A stretch of 54,406 nt of DNA from Bacteroidaceae bacterium (GCA_021768245.1 JAETNO010000023.1:1-54406), one strand, 5' to 3'; positions 1 through 8,821 are shown, counted from the first letter of the stretch. Made by a program: numbers and translations. Notes: generated by a model not told the origin, from the letters alone.

Positions 1-2442
1 GACCCGATGGCGGCCTACAATCCCAACGATATCGAGAGCGTAACCGTCCTCAAGGACGCCGCCGCTACCGCCATCTATGGTTCACGTGCCGCCAACGGTG
101 TGATTGTCGTAACCACCAAGAAGGGAGGTGAAGGCAAATTCAACCTCAACGTCGACATCAAGCAGGGTCTTACAAAAGTTGCCAACAACAACATGAAGTT
201 TGCCAATGCGGCTAACACCATGGATATCTTTGCCAAAGGTTATGCAGCCCGTACAGGCAACACCTACGATGCTTGCTATGACTTCTTTACAAACTATTTT
301 GGCTGGGACGGCGTAACCAATACTGACTGGATTGACGCTGTGACCCGCACAGGCTACTATCAAGACTACAACATCAGTTTCAACGGCACTTCCGGCAATA
401 CCAACTACTATGCTTCTGTGGGTTACATCGATACTGAGGGTATCGTAATCAATTCAGGCAACACCCGCTACTCAGGCCGTGTCAACGTCGATACCAAATA
501 TAAATACTTCTCTGCCGGTGTCAACGCATCGCTCTCCTGGTCTAAAAATAGCAACTTCTCGCAATCCACAAGCGGTTCGATGTCAAGCCCTATCACGGGT
601 GCTATGTCTTCGATGCTTCCTATGGATCCCATATATAATGAAGACGGATCCTTCTACGGTGTAAGCAACTACAACCCTCTCGCTGTCAACGATGAAAAAC
701 TCGGAGACCTCAACGAAGTGACCAACCAGACCATCAATGCCAATCCCTGGCTGCGTGTAGACCTTCCTTTCGGCATCTGGGCTAAGACTAATTTCGGTGT
801 CAACCTCGTTGACCAAACTGAATACAACTACTGGAGCGCCGTATACAATGCTCAGGGTATGGACTACAACGGCCTCGGTCAGGAATACAAAACCCGCACA
901 AGTATCCTCACCTGGACCAACACTCTCGGCTGGAACAAGACTTTCGATGAAAAGCATGACATCGACATCCTCCTCGGTCAGGAAATGCAGCGTTACGATT
1001 TCCACGAAAACTATATGTCACGCACCGACTTTCCCTTCGCGGCTGAAGGTATGCGCGATATGACTACAGCCGGTTCCGACAATGGTAATGCCTATTACCG
1101 CTCCGAATCCCGTCTTGCTTCTTATTTCGCAGATGCCCACTATGCTTATGACGACCGCTACTATCTCTCGGCTTCCGTTCGCCGCGACGGTTCTTCCGTG
1201 TTCGGCGCAGATAACCGCTGGGGTACATTCTGGTCAGTTGGCGGTAAATGGCGTGCATCTCAAGAAAGCTTCCTCAAAGACCAGACCTGGTTGAGCAATC
1301 TCGCTGTCCGCATATCCTACGGTACTGTAGGTAACCAGTCTCTCCCCTCTCTCTATGCAGCACGCGGTTACTACGCTGCAGGCTACAACTATGCCCAAAC
1401 TCCCGGTATGAATCCTGTTCAGATTGCAAACCCCGAACTTACATGGGAAACTTCGAAGAAATTTGATGTAGGCTTCGACCTCTCGCTCTTTAACCGTGTC
1501 AACCTCACGTTTGACTACTATAACGACGTCACCTCCGATGCCCTCTACTCTGTTCCCCTGTCAATGACTACCGGTATCACTTCCCAATACAAGAATATCG
1601 GTAAGATTCGCAACCGTGGTATCGAACTTGGCATCAATGGCACTGTCTTTACCAACCGCGACCTCACCGTTAACCTTTTCGCCAACATGACATGGAACCA
1701 GAACCGAGTGCTGAAACTCGCCGATGGCTCTATCGAAGGCGCATATTCAATTATTGAGGAAGGCCACCCCTACCGTCAGTTCTATATGCCGGAATACGCA
1801 GGTGTAGATCCCGAAACCGGAAAGGCCCTTTACTATCGATATGCGCCTAACCACAATGCTCTCAACCCAGACGAAGAGCCCGTTGACGTAAACGAACTTA
1901 CTGACGTCTATGCAAAGGCCGAAAAACGCTATGTAGGTGCTGCCGAACCTAAAGTCTATGGAGCATTCGGCTTCAACGCCAACGGCTATGGCTTCGACAT
2001 CTCCATGCAGTTCAACTACCGTCTCGGTGGCAAGGTCTACGACACCGGTCACGCGTTCACCGGTTGGGGTATGAGCCTCATGACTCCTCTTCAGACTGTT
2101 GTGGAGAATTCTTGGACACCTGAGAATCCCAATGCAAAATATCCTCAGTATATCTACGGTGACCCGTACAAGACCTCAAGCGGTAACTACTCCTCACGCT
2201 GGTTGATGAGCGGCAACTACCTCCGTCTCAGCAATATCACTTTCGGCTACACAGTTCCCAAAAAGCTCACTCAGAAAGCTCTTCTCCAGAAGGTTCGTAT
2301 TTACACTTCATTCGACAATGTCCACACCTGGACCGCTTCCGATTTCGTCGGATATAACCCCGAGACCTATTCAAGTGGTGTGATTGCCTGGCAGTATCCC
2401 GCAGTGTTCACATTTACCGGCGGTATCCAGCTGACATTCTAA
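1..2442 (+). CDS. SusC-like TonB-dependent outer-membrane transporter (5' end cut by window)
   Basis: Outer-membrane beta-barrel that imports glycans or other large nutrients with its SusD partner, energised by TonB. The reading frame is open from base 1, so the ATG at 7 is internal; the carboxypeptidase-like domain and signal peptide lie outside the window. The visible protein begins in the plug domain with the SusC hallmark VLKDAAATAIYGSRAANGVI followed by VVTTKKG. It then runs through aromatic-rich barrel strands and ends in GGIQLTF, a typical C-terminal beta strand closing on Phe. The SusD gene follows after 36 bases, so the two are co-transcribed. The substrate cannot be read from sequence, and no glycosidase is visible nearby. 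Family assignment is very secure. Confidence 0.97.
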   Translation, partial: DPMAAYNPNDIESVTVLKDAAATAIYGSRAANGVIVVTTKKGGEGKFNLNVDIKQGLTKVANNNMKFANAANTMDIFAKGYAARTGNTYDACYDFFTNYFGWDGVTNTDWIDAVTRTGYYQDYNISFNGTSGNTNYYASVGYIDTEGIVINSGNTRYSGRVNVDTKYKYFSAGVNASLSWSKNSNFSQSTSGSMSSPITGAMSSMLPMDPIYNEDGSFYGVSNYNPLAVNDEKLGDLNEVTNQTINANPWLRVDLPFGIWAKTNFGVNLVDQTEYNYWSAVYNAQGMDYNGLGQEYKTRTSILTWTNTLGWNKTFDEKHDIDILLGQEMQRYDFHENYMSRTDFPFAAEGMRDMTTAGSDNGNAYYRSESRLASYFADAHYAYDDRYYLSASVRRDGSSVFGADNRWGTFWSVGGKWRASQESFLKDQTWLSNLAVRISYGTVGNQSLPSLYAARGYYAAGYNYAQTPGMNPVQIANPELTWETSKKFDVGFDLSLFNRVNLTFDYYNDVTSDALYSVPLSMTTGITSQYKNIGKIRNRGIELGINGTVFTNRDLTVNLFANMTWNQNRVLKLADGSIEGAYSIIEEGHPYRQFYMPEYAGVDPETGKALYYRYAPNHNALNPDEEPVDVNELTDVYAKAEKRYVGAAEPKVYGAFGFNANGYGFDISMQFNYRLGGKVYDTGHAFTGWGMSLMTPLQTVVENSWTPENPNAKYPQYIYGDPYKTSSGNYSSRWLMSGNYLRLSNITFGYTVPKKLTQKALLQKVRIYTSFDNVHTWTASDFVGYNPETYSSGVIAWQYPAVFTFTGGIQLTF

Positions 2443-2478
2443 GTCCAACCCAAAACCAAATAACTCACAAAGTATAAT

Positions 2479-3954
2479 ATGAAAAAGCTATATATCAAAG
2501 CCCTTGCCGCTCTGCTTCTCGGTGGTTCAGCCGTGAGCTGCGGTGACGACTTCCTCGATGCCAAGATATATGATGGTGTCGACATGGATACAGCCTTGAA
2601 TTCAGTAGATAATATCGGCTATGCAGTCAATGGTTGCTACGACCGTCTCTACCGCTATTACTTCGCTGGTAACTATGCCACTTCTTTCGGTGACATTGCG
2701 TCTGACCTTGCCTATTGGAATACCGAGACCAACCATTTCACAGACATCTTCCAGTTCCAGCCCGATCCCAGCAGCAACTATCTTTATTATATCTGGAACT
2801 ATGGTTATAAGGTCTGCGATAACAGTGCCCGCGTAATCAAGGCCGGTAATGAGATGATGGCTACTGTCAGCGAAGACGAAAAGCCCTATCTTGAAATGTA
2901 TCTCGCCGAGGCACACGCTTTACGTGCTTACGGTCACTTCGTGCTCGTCAATGTATTTGCCCATCAGGTGAAAGTCAACGGTCAGGATTTCTCCAACACT
3001 CCCGGTGTTGTTGTAATTAATGAACCAAAGGTTGCCTCTGAAAAGGTAAGCCGATCTACTGTAGGCGAGACCTATACATCCATTCTCACCGATCTTAATG
3101 AAGCAATCCGCCTCTTTCAGTCATGTGGCATGGATAAAGGTGCCAAAACATATTTCAACGAAGCTTCAGCATGGGGGCTTCTCTCACGTGTGAAGCTTTA
3201 TCTTGAAGATTTTGATGGATCTATCACTGCAGCCGACAAAGCGATTGCTCTTTCAGGCATCACTTCCCTTGTCTACGACAATTCAGCTTATAAGGCTCTT
3301 TACAATGGTGGTGGCAGCAACAATGAGAGTCTCTTTTACCTTGCTATCACCTCAACTGAAAACTGGAGTGCAAATTCCTGCGGCACTCTGTGGTCAAGCT
3401 ACAGCTACAGTCCTTCTCCCTATCTCCAAAGCATAATGGCAGCAAATGACTGTCGTCGTGCAGTGTGGACATGGGATAAAGAAAGTACTCCTACAACTCC
3501 TGTCTTTGGCAGTGGTAAGTTTGGGGCTTTCGCTTCGGGCAACTCCGCTTACGGAACCAACTACCTAATCAATGCTCCTGAAATGTTCCTCAACAAGGCT
3601 GAAGCTAACCTCCGTAAATCGACTCCGGATGAGAATGCTGCAAAGGATGCTCTTCTTGTAGTAGCAAAGCGTAACCCTGCTATCACTTCTGTTTCCGATT
3701 TTCCTGCTGACCTCATGAGTTTCATCCGCGAAGAGCGCGCACGAGAACTTTTCCAGGAAGGTCACCGTCTCTATGATCTCCGTCGTTGGGACGTTATGGC
3801 CAACCTCTATGCTACAGGTGCTCCCGATATCAAATGGTTCTTCACAAATGTTAAAGTTTCTGACTGCGTTTATCCTATCCCCGTTGACGAGATTAATGCC
3901 AAGATGGGTGTGACACAGAACGAGAATTGGTTCGAGACTTTCCCTAACCTCTAA
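2479..3954 (+). CDS. SusD/RagB-like nutrient-binding outer-membrane lipoprotein
   Basis: Surface lipoprotein that caps the SusC barrel and binds substrate. The 491-residue protein starts MKKLYIKALAALLLGG, a lipoprotein signal with the acylated Cys at residue 21, followed by GDDFLD as is common in SusD. TPR-like helices follow. The C-terminal half contains the typical RARELFQEGHRLYDLRRW stretch, where SusD proteins define their family domain. It lies directly behind the SusC gene, and a strong hairpin terminator follows 24 bases after the stop. Substrate unknown. The family call is secure. Confidence 0.96.
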   Translation: MKKLYIKALAALLLGGSAVSCGDDFLDAKIYDGVDMDTALNSVDNIGYAVNGCYDRLYRYYFAGNYATSFGDIASDLAYWNTETNHFTDIFQFQPDPSSNYLYYIWNYGYKVCDNSARVIKAGNEMMATVSEDEKPYLEMYLAEAHALRAYGHFVLVNVFAHQVKVNGQDFSNTPGVVVINEPKVASEKVSRSTVGETYTSILTDLNEAIRLFQSCGMDKGAKTYFNEASAWGLLSRVKLYLEDFDGSITAADKAIALSGITSLVYDNSAYKALYNGGGSNNESLFYLAITSTENWSANSCGTLWSSYSYSPSPYLQSIMAANDCRRAVWTWDKESTPTTPVFGSGKFGAFASGNSAYGTNYLINAPEMFLNKAEANLRKSTPDENAAKDALLVVAKRNPAITSVSDFPADLMSFIREERARELFQEGHRLYDLRRWDVMANLYATGAPDIKWFFTNVKVSDCVYPIPVDEINAKMGVTQNENWFETFPNL

Positions 3955-3978
3955 TAGAGTCACTACACTTTCAATATC

Positions 3979-4012
3979 ATGACAGGCTTTCCTCTTTCGG
4001 AATGCCTGTCAT
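3979..4012 (+). terminator. Rho-independent terminator of the first SusCD operon
   Basis: Nine-base arms ATGACAGGC (3979-3987) and GCCTGTCAT (4004-4012) enclose a further TTCC/GGAA pairing, and a T-rich stretch follows. It sits just behind the SusD stop codon. Confidence 0.8.
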
Positions 4013-4084
4013 TGTTATATCCGTCCGGAATCACAGATGTGAATCTGGTTCATAATCCTCTTTAGTCTGCAATCGGCTGTAATT

Positions 4085-4115
4085 TTTGATGAATTCGGGA
4101 TTTTTATTAATTTTA
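4085..4115 (+). promoter_or_regulatory. Putative recombinase promoter inside an inverted repeat
   Basis: TTTG at 4085-4088 and TAATTTTA at 4108-4115 (one base from TAnnTTTG) are 19 bases apart. The -35-like box lies in the left arm of an 11-base perfect inverted repeat (4083-4093 and 4123-4133). The right arm ends one base before the ATG at 4135, so a protein or hairpin acting there could control expression. Confidence 0.45.
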
Positions 4116-4134
4116 GCCATTTTTCATCAAAAAA

Positions 4135-5442
4135 ATGCTTATGACATTCAAGATTTACGTCGGAAAAAGGATTAATTCACGTGGCCGGGTTGAACTGTCG
4201 TTGCGCTTTCGGGCCGGAAGAGTAGACCAACGGGCCGCAACCAACATATGGGTTGAGTATCAGCCGGATACAGACATATCAGCTGTTGTCAACAGCATAG
4301 AGACAAACGAGAATGTCAAACGGTTGATGGCATATATAGAGGATAGCTATTGCCTCGTAAGGCGTAGAAAGATTGAGGCGGGATGGCTTGCAGACACAAT
4401 AGAACGCTTTCATCTCGAACAACTTCCGCTTATTGAAGAGGAAAGGCGCGAAGTGCTCCATATCATAGATGATTTTATGCAGATAACAGGTTCCTCAAAC
4501 GATGTCTACGACAGCCGTTCCGAAGCCTACATGATGGTCAGGAGGTCGGTGGCAAGATTTGAAGCATTGAAAAGGGTCAGGATGCCACGTTTCAGGCTGA
4601 CGGCCGCGCGACTCGACGATTCCTGCCTGAAGGAAATCGAACGCTTCATGCTCAGGGAACACATCCATGTGAGGAGACATCCGCAGATAGCCCGGGGGTC
4701 CGGACTTTCGGGACGGACAAGGGCTAAGGGGCAGAATACTGTCAACGACCGCATGAAACTGCTCAAAGCGGTGATGAACTGGGCGGTAAAAACCCACAGG
4801 ATTCCAAAGAATCCGTTCGACACCTTTGCAAGAGGACAGAATGTCTACGGGACGCCGGTCTATCTCACAATTGAGGAGCGTCACCGGATTGAAAAATTTG
4901 ACTTGTCGCGTTGGCCCCGGCTCGAGGTGCAACGCGACATTTTTGTATTTCAATGTTGCGTGGGTTGCCGTGTGAGCGACCTCGTAAGGCTGACGAGAAG
5001 CAATATAGTAGACGGTGAGCTGAACTATGTGGCCCGCAAGACCCGTGAGGGTCGGCCTGTGACAATTAAAGTACCCCTCAACATCACCGCCAGGCGAATA
5101 CTGCAACGCTATTCCGACAGTTCCCGCGAGTCGCTTTTCCCCGAAATTTATTCGCGGGTGGGTTACAATTCGGTTATTAAACAGATTTTGAAACTTGCTG
5201 GCATAGACCGAAAAGTAGTGGTGGTCAATCCTCTGACACGTGAGGCGGAGTGTCGCCGCATCTACGAGGTGGCGAGCAGCCACATGGCGCGGCGTACCTT
5301 CATCGGCAATATCTATAAGAAATTCAAGGACCAGGGACTTGTCAGTGAGTTGAGCGGACACTCTCCTGGAAGTCACGCCTTTACACGATATCGGGAAATC
5401 GATGTCGAGATGAAGCGAGAGATGGTGTCGGCGATAGAATGA
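4135..5442 (+). CDS. Tyrosine recombinase (phage integrase family, Bacteroidota type)
   Basis: Site-specific DNA recombinase of 435 residues. It has an N-terminal arm-binding-like region, a SAM-like core-binding domain (about 105-225) and a catalytic domain (about 245-430). The active-site set is complete: Arg279 in GCRVSDL, Lys302 in RKTREGRP, His383 and Arg386 in SSHMARRTF, His409 in LSGHSP and the Tyr419 nucleophile in FTRYREI. An alternative start is Met3 at 4141. It stands alone behind a SusCD operon and convergent with metX, with no excisionase, mobilisation or phage genes beside it. Bacteroidales recombinases in such positions often invert nearby promoters or shuffle surface genes, but its target is not visible here. 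Confidence 0.95.
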   Translation: MLMTFKIYVGKRINSRGRVELSLRFRAGRVDQRAATNIWVEYQPDTDISAVVNSIETNENVKRLMAYIEDSYCLVRRRKIEAGWLADTIERFHLEQLPLIEEERREVLHIIDDFMQITGSSNDVYDSRSEAYMMVRRSVARFEALKRVRMPRFRLTAARLDDSCLKEIERFMLREHIHVRRHPQIARGSGLSGRTRAKGQNTVNDRMKLLKAVMNWAVKTHRIPKNPFDTFARGQNVYGTPVYLTIEERHRIEKFDLSRWPRLEVQRDIFVFQCCVGCRVSDLVRLTRSNIVDGELNYVARKTREGRPVTIKVPLNITARRILQRYSDSSRESLFPEIYSRVGYNSVIKQILKLAGIDRKVVVVNPLTREAECRRIYEVASSHMARRTFIGNIYKKFKDQGLVSELSGHSPGSHAFTRYREIDVEMKREMVSAIE

Positions 5443-5459
5443 TATGGCGCAATGATAGC

Positions 5460-6476
5460 TTATTGCTGATTCCTCATGAATGGACGCAGTAGCTCATTTA
5501 ACTGTCCATGCTCGACGAGGAAGCCGTCGTGACCGAAAGGCGACTGAATCTCGCCGTAGACCGCTCCCGGAATTTTAGCGCAGAGCTGACGCATCTCGCT
5601 CGGAGGGAACACGATGTCCGTTTCAAGGCCAATCACTATCGTACGGGCTTTTATGCGCTTGAGCGCGTTTTCGAGGCCTCCGCGTCCACGCCCCACGTCA
5701 TGGGTGTCGAACGCGTTGAGAATTGCATAATAGGAATATGCATCGAAGCGCCGGCATAGCTTTTCACCCTGATATTGCTGATAGCTGCACGCGCGGTGCA
5801 CTTCGGGAAGCTCCTCTGTGTCTTTTTGGGTCAGATTATAGCCATAATAGCCGCGATAGCTCAGGAGTCCGATTGCACGGGCGGCGGCGAGGCCTTTCCG
5901 GCCTGCCGAAGGGACGGGATTCCCGAAGGTGGCGTCGGCTTCGATACACATGCGCTGTGTCTCGTCGATTGCGATAGTCCATGGAGTGGCTATTGCGTCA
6001 GTAGCCATCAATGCGAGTTTCTTGAAACGTTCCGGTTCCATCACAGCCCATTCTATGGCCTGAAAACCACCGACAGAACATCCTACGAGTGTATCTATTT
6101 CTTCTATTCCGAGTGCATCGGCGAGCACTCGGTGGGCGTTGACGATATCGCGGATGGTATAGGCCGGAAAGTCCTTGAAATATGGCTTTCCTGTCGCTGG
6201 ATTGACATGGAGAGGAGCCGTGGTGCCATAGGGTGACCCGAGAATGTTGGCACAGATTATGAAGTTGTCGGCCGGGTCAAGAAACTTGCCCTCCTCCACT
6301 GTGTGAGGCCACCAGTCCTTGACATCGCTGTTTGCTGTCAGAGCATGGCACACCCACACGACATTGCTTTTGTCAGCGTTAAGGGTTCCATATGTGTGGT
6401 AGGCGATGGCCAGTTCAGGCAGTTCGCCGCCAAGTTCAAGGGCGAAGGGCCCGTCGTGGTGATAAAAATTGGTCAT
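5460..6476 (-). CDS. metX: Homoserine O-acetyltransferase (MetX)
   Basis: Transfers an acyl group from acyl-CoA to L-homoserine, the first committed step of methionine synthesis by the sulfhydrylation route. The 338-residue alpha/beta hydrolase carries the nucleophile Ser134 in VGCSVGGFQ. The acid is about Asp287 in ETDIVFPP and the base about His316 in FGHDGFL. The NILGSPYGTTAP stretch (residues 78-87) is typical of the MetX family. The choice of acetyl- over succinyl-CoA is inferred from the family. It has its own consensus promoter just upstream, so it need not depend on the preceding genes. It is convergent with the recombinase. Confidence 0.93.
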   Translation of the reverse strand: MTNFYHHDGPFALELGGELPELAIAYHTYGTLNADKSNVVWVCHALTANSDVKDWWPHTVEEGKFLDPADNFIICANILGSPYGTTAPLHVNPATGKPYFKDFPAYTIRDIVNAHRVLADALGIEEIDTLVGCSVGGFQAIEWAVMEPERFKKLALMATDAIATPWTIAIDETQRMCIEADATFGNPVPSAGRKGLAAARAIGLLSYRGYYGYNLTQKDTEELPEVHRACSYQQYQGEKLCRRFDAYSYYAILNAFDTHDVGRGRGGLENALKRIKARTIVIGLETDIVFPPSEMRQLCAKIPGAVYGEIQSPFGHDGFLVEHGQLNELLRPFMRNQQ

Positions 6477-6501
6477 TTCAAGGCTTGTTCAATTGCGCAC
6501 C

Positions 6502-6534
6502 GCAAAGTTACGAAAAAAGCAGAAATAGCCCAAA
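6502..6534 (-). promoter_or_regulatory. Promoter of metX
   Basis: Read on the minus strand: TTTG (6531-6534), 20 bases, TAACTTTGC (6502-6510). This matches the Bacteroidota -33/-7 consensus exactly and gives a leader of about 20-25 bases, too short for a riboswitch. Confidence 0.85.
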
Positions 6535-6552
6535 TAACATTAAGGAGGGTAT

Positions 6553-6642
6553 ATAAATTCAGGAATGACATAAATGACAGATTTTATTTCACTTGATTCG
6601 ATGCTAAATTTCATCTGTCATTTATGTCATTCCTGAATTTAT
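6553..6642. repeat. 28-bp perfect inverted repeat element
   Basis: Arms at 6553-6580 and 6615-6642 are exact reverse complements over 28 bases, around a 34-base AT-rich centre. Each arm contains a short internal near-repeat (AATGACAT, AAATGACAG). It lies between the stop of the DUF2156 gene and the metX promoter. No T-run follows in the direction of transcription, so it does not look like a simple terminator. It resembles a small palindromic mobile or REP-like element, or an RNA-processing hairpin. Confidence 0.85.
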
Positions 6643-6656
6643 GTATTCCCTTGGAT

Positions 6657-7616
6657 TTAAAAACTTACATTGAATTTATGAAGCATTTCTATCGGGTGGT
6701 ATGATTCCTTGGCATGTCGCAGCCCCGGGTCACCGACATCTTCTTCCCGGTTGATATAAATGACTTCGGGATGGGATTCGGTAATCAATTCGGCAAACAG
6801 TTTATTGACAGTCTCACCCGCACCCGCTATCTCGTGGTTCATCTTCTCGATATGGACATAGAGCGTGTCGCCTTTGATTTCTCCGAGGGTAAACGCAACT
6901 ATGCCATGGTCTGGTGTTGAGAGCACGGCGCCTTCGAATCCATATAGCCACGGATTGTCAAGCACACAGGAGACTTGCTCGCGCTCCACATCGGCGAGGG
7001 CCGGTTTTGAAAGCGGAAGATGAGTCGCGTGAAAAAATTGTCTGACAGCAGGGAGCGATTCGGCTGTGAGCGCTTCAAAACTGTAGCCCGGATTGTCGGC
7101 CATGAAGCGGTTGACATGGTTGCGTTTCTTGCTGAGTTTTTTACCTGAAAGGGTAGCGAGTGCGCGGGCATCGTAGAGATAGTCGCTCCAGTCTTCGAGA
7201 GCCTCCACCTTTTTTGCTCCGAGAGCCCGCAACGGGGCTATATAAGGTTCGGGAACCGCAGAAAATATAAGTTCGCAGTCGTTGAGACGGCAGTAGTCTT
7301 TCAGGATTGCCACGGAATCTTCGAGGCGCATTTTCCCTACGGGAACCGAGAAAGCCGGACGGCTGACATCGTCCTCAGTCACACCCTTTATGAAGAGCGT
7401 GTCATCGTATATGCAATAGGAATAGTCGAAATAGTCAATCCACATGAACGTGCCGCCTATGGTGAAGTCGCATGTGCGGCATAAAGTGTCTTTCAGCAGT
7501 GGTCTGAGCGACGGAATTCCGTCGGTGGTCAGTGGTAAGAATTGAAGGGCCTTGCCCTTTGCCGGACGCCGGATTGTGGCGACCGCATACCCTCCGCTTT
7601 GTCGGGGCGTTATCAT
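6657..7616 (-). CDS. DUF2156 (phosphatidylglycerol lysyltransferase C-terminal-like) protein
   Basis: A 319-residue protein resembling the soluble double-GNAT domain found at the C-terminus of MprF-type aminoacyl-phosphatidylglycerol synthases. No membrane flippase part is present. Recognisable stretches are CDFTIGGTFMWIDYFDYSYC near residues 50-70, the KKRNHVNRFMADNPGYSFE block and a C-terminal YINREEDVGDPGLRHAKESY segment. Stand-alone DUF2156 proteins are common in Bacteroidota and their acceptor is not established. The ATG at 7616 is buried in a strong hairpin. Homologous sequence seems to begin only about residue 25, but no better start codon is seen. It lies downstream of fabD. Confidence 0.8.
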   Translation of the reverse strand: MITPRQSGGYAVATIRRPAKGKALQFLPLTTDGIPSLRPLLKDTLCRTCDFTIGGTFMWIDYFDYSYCIYDDTLFIKGVTEDDVSRPAFSVPVGKMRLEDSVAILKDYCRLNDCELIFSAVPEPYIAPLRALGAKKVEALEDWSDYLYDARALATLSGKKLSKKRNHVNRFMADNPGYSFEALTAESLPAVRQFFHATHLPLSKPALADVEREQVSCVLDNPWLYGFEGAVLSTPDHGIVAFTLGEIKGDTLYVHIEKMNHEIAGAGETVNKLFAELITESHPEVIYINREEDVGDPGLRHAKESYHPIEMLHKFNVSF

Positions 7617-7660
7617 AATCGAAATAGTTTATGCGTTTTTCAATTATGATAACGCCCGAC
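7601..7660. repeat. 18-19 bp inverted repeat covering the start codon of the DUF2156 gene
   Basis: Left arm 7601-7619 and right arm 7643-7660 are reverse complements over 18 positions with one extra G in the left arm; the loop is 23 bases. The ATG at 7614-7616 lies inside an arm, and fabD ends 20 bases away. The hairpin could terminate fabD transcripts or block translation of the next gene. Confidence 0.85.
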
Positions 7661-7680
7661 AGTAGAGGCAAGTTCAAATT

Positions 7681-8559
7681 TTATTGCATGCCGGAGGTGG
7701 CTACCTCACGGTTAATCTTGGATACGAGGCCCTGAAGCACCTTACCCGGACCGAGTTCGATGAATTCATCGGCACCGTCGGCAATCATGTTCTGTACGCT
7801 CTGGGTCCAGCGGACAGGAGCGGTCAGCTGAGCCACGAGGTTGGCCTTGATTTCCGCAGGGTCGGTGTGGGGTTTTGCGTCGACATTCTGATAGACGGGA
7901 ACAATCGGAGTGTGGAACTCTGTATTTTCGATTGCCTCTGCGAGTTCGGCGCGGGCGGGCTCCATGCAGGGAGAGTGGAAAGCGCCACCGACTTTGAGCT
8001 TCATCGCGCGCTTCGCACCGGCAGCCTTGAGCAACTCACAGGCAGCATCGATAGCCTCTTCCTCGCCGGAAATCACAATCTGTCCGGGGCAGTTATAGTT
8101 GGCGCAGACAACGACTCCGGGCACTGACTCGCAGATTTCCTCTACCTTTTCATCGGGAAGGGCTATTACGGCGGCCATTGTCGAGGGTTTCAGCTCGCAT
8201 GCTTTCTGCATAGCCTGCGCACGGGCCGAAACAAGGCGCACGCCATCCTCGAAGCTGAGGGCACCGGCGGCTACAAGCGCGGAAAACTCTCCGAGAGAGT
8301 GGCCTGCGACCATCGAGGGCTTGAAATCGTCGCCGAGAGTCTTTGCGAGAATCACGGAGTGGAGGAAGATTGCGGGCTGAGTCACCTTGGTCTGACGGAG
8401 GTCTTCGTCAGTGCCTTCAAACATGAGGTCGGTGATGCGGAACCCGAGGATTTCGTTGGCTTTTTCAAACATTTCTTTGGCAGTGGCGTCGTTGTCGTAG
8501 AGGTCTTTGCCCATACCTACGAATTGAGCGCCCTGACCGGGAAAAACGTATGCTTTCAT
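7681..8559 (-). CDS. fabD: Malonyl-CoA:ACP transacylase (FabD)
   Basis: Loads malonyl groups onto acyl carrier protein for fatty-acid synthesis in the cytoplasm. The protein of about 292 residues begins MKAYVFPGQGAQFVGMG, has the nucleophile Ser88 in AGHSLGEF, and carries the family's GAFHSP segment with its catalytic His and the LGPGKVL segment near the C-terminus. The ATG at 8559 is preferred over the in-frame TTG at 8568 because FabD proteins normally start MKAFVFPGQG. No other fab genes are adjacent. A leader of about 110-120 bases with several short palindromes precedes it. Confidence 0.95.
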   Translation of the reverse strand: MKAYVFPGQGAQFVGMGKDLYDNDATAKEMFEKANEILGFRITDLMFEGTDEDLRQTKVTQPAIFLHSVILAKTLGDDFKPSMVAGHSLGEFSALVAAGALSFEDGVRLVSARAQAMQKACELKPSTMAAVIALPDEKVEEICESVPGVVVCANYNCPGQIVISGEEEAIDAACELLKAAGAKRAMKLKVGGAFHSPCMEPARAELAEAIENTEFHTPIVPVYQNVDAKPHTDPAEIKANLVAQLTAPVRWTQSVQNMIADGADEFIELGPGKVLQGLVSKINREVATSGMQ

Positions 8560-8678
8560 TTCGTTCAATAATATATTGATTGGTTAATATCCTGCTCATA
8601 CCGTCACTGCGGTCTAAACCATTGGCGACACGCTGCATGCGCCGGGCTTTAACACAGCTACGTAATAGCTAAACGGCT

Positions 8679-8687
8679 GCAAAGTTA
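8679..8687 (-). promoter_or_regulatory. Putative -7 box of fabD
   Basis: TAACTTTGC on the minus strand matches the Bacteroidota -7 box. The nearest TTTG is 26 bases upstream, too far for the usual spacing, so the -33 element is weak or absent. Confidence 0.5.
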
Positions 8688-8784
8688 CTGATTTCCGTGC
8701 AGTTTTTAAGGTTCAAAAACTATTTTTAACATGAAAGGGATTCTGCGGGAATCCATTTTCACAATGGCTCACTGAAAAATTTCT

Positions 8785-8793
8785 TAAATTTGC
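8785..8793 (+). promoter_or_regulatory. Putative -7 box of the tatA operon
   Basis: TAAATTTGC, 28 bases before the tatA ATG, fits the Bacteroidota -7 box. No clear TTTG is seen at the proper distance. Confidence 0.5.
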
Positions 8794-8821
8794 ATTTTGA
8801 ATTATAACACAGGCAACTCTT

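Noticed and set aside
5443..5470. A terminator between the recombinase and metX
   Set aside because: Only a five-base GCAAT/ATTGC pairing is present, too weak to call.
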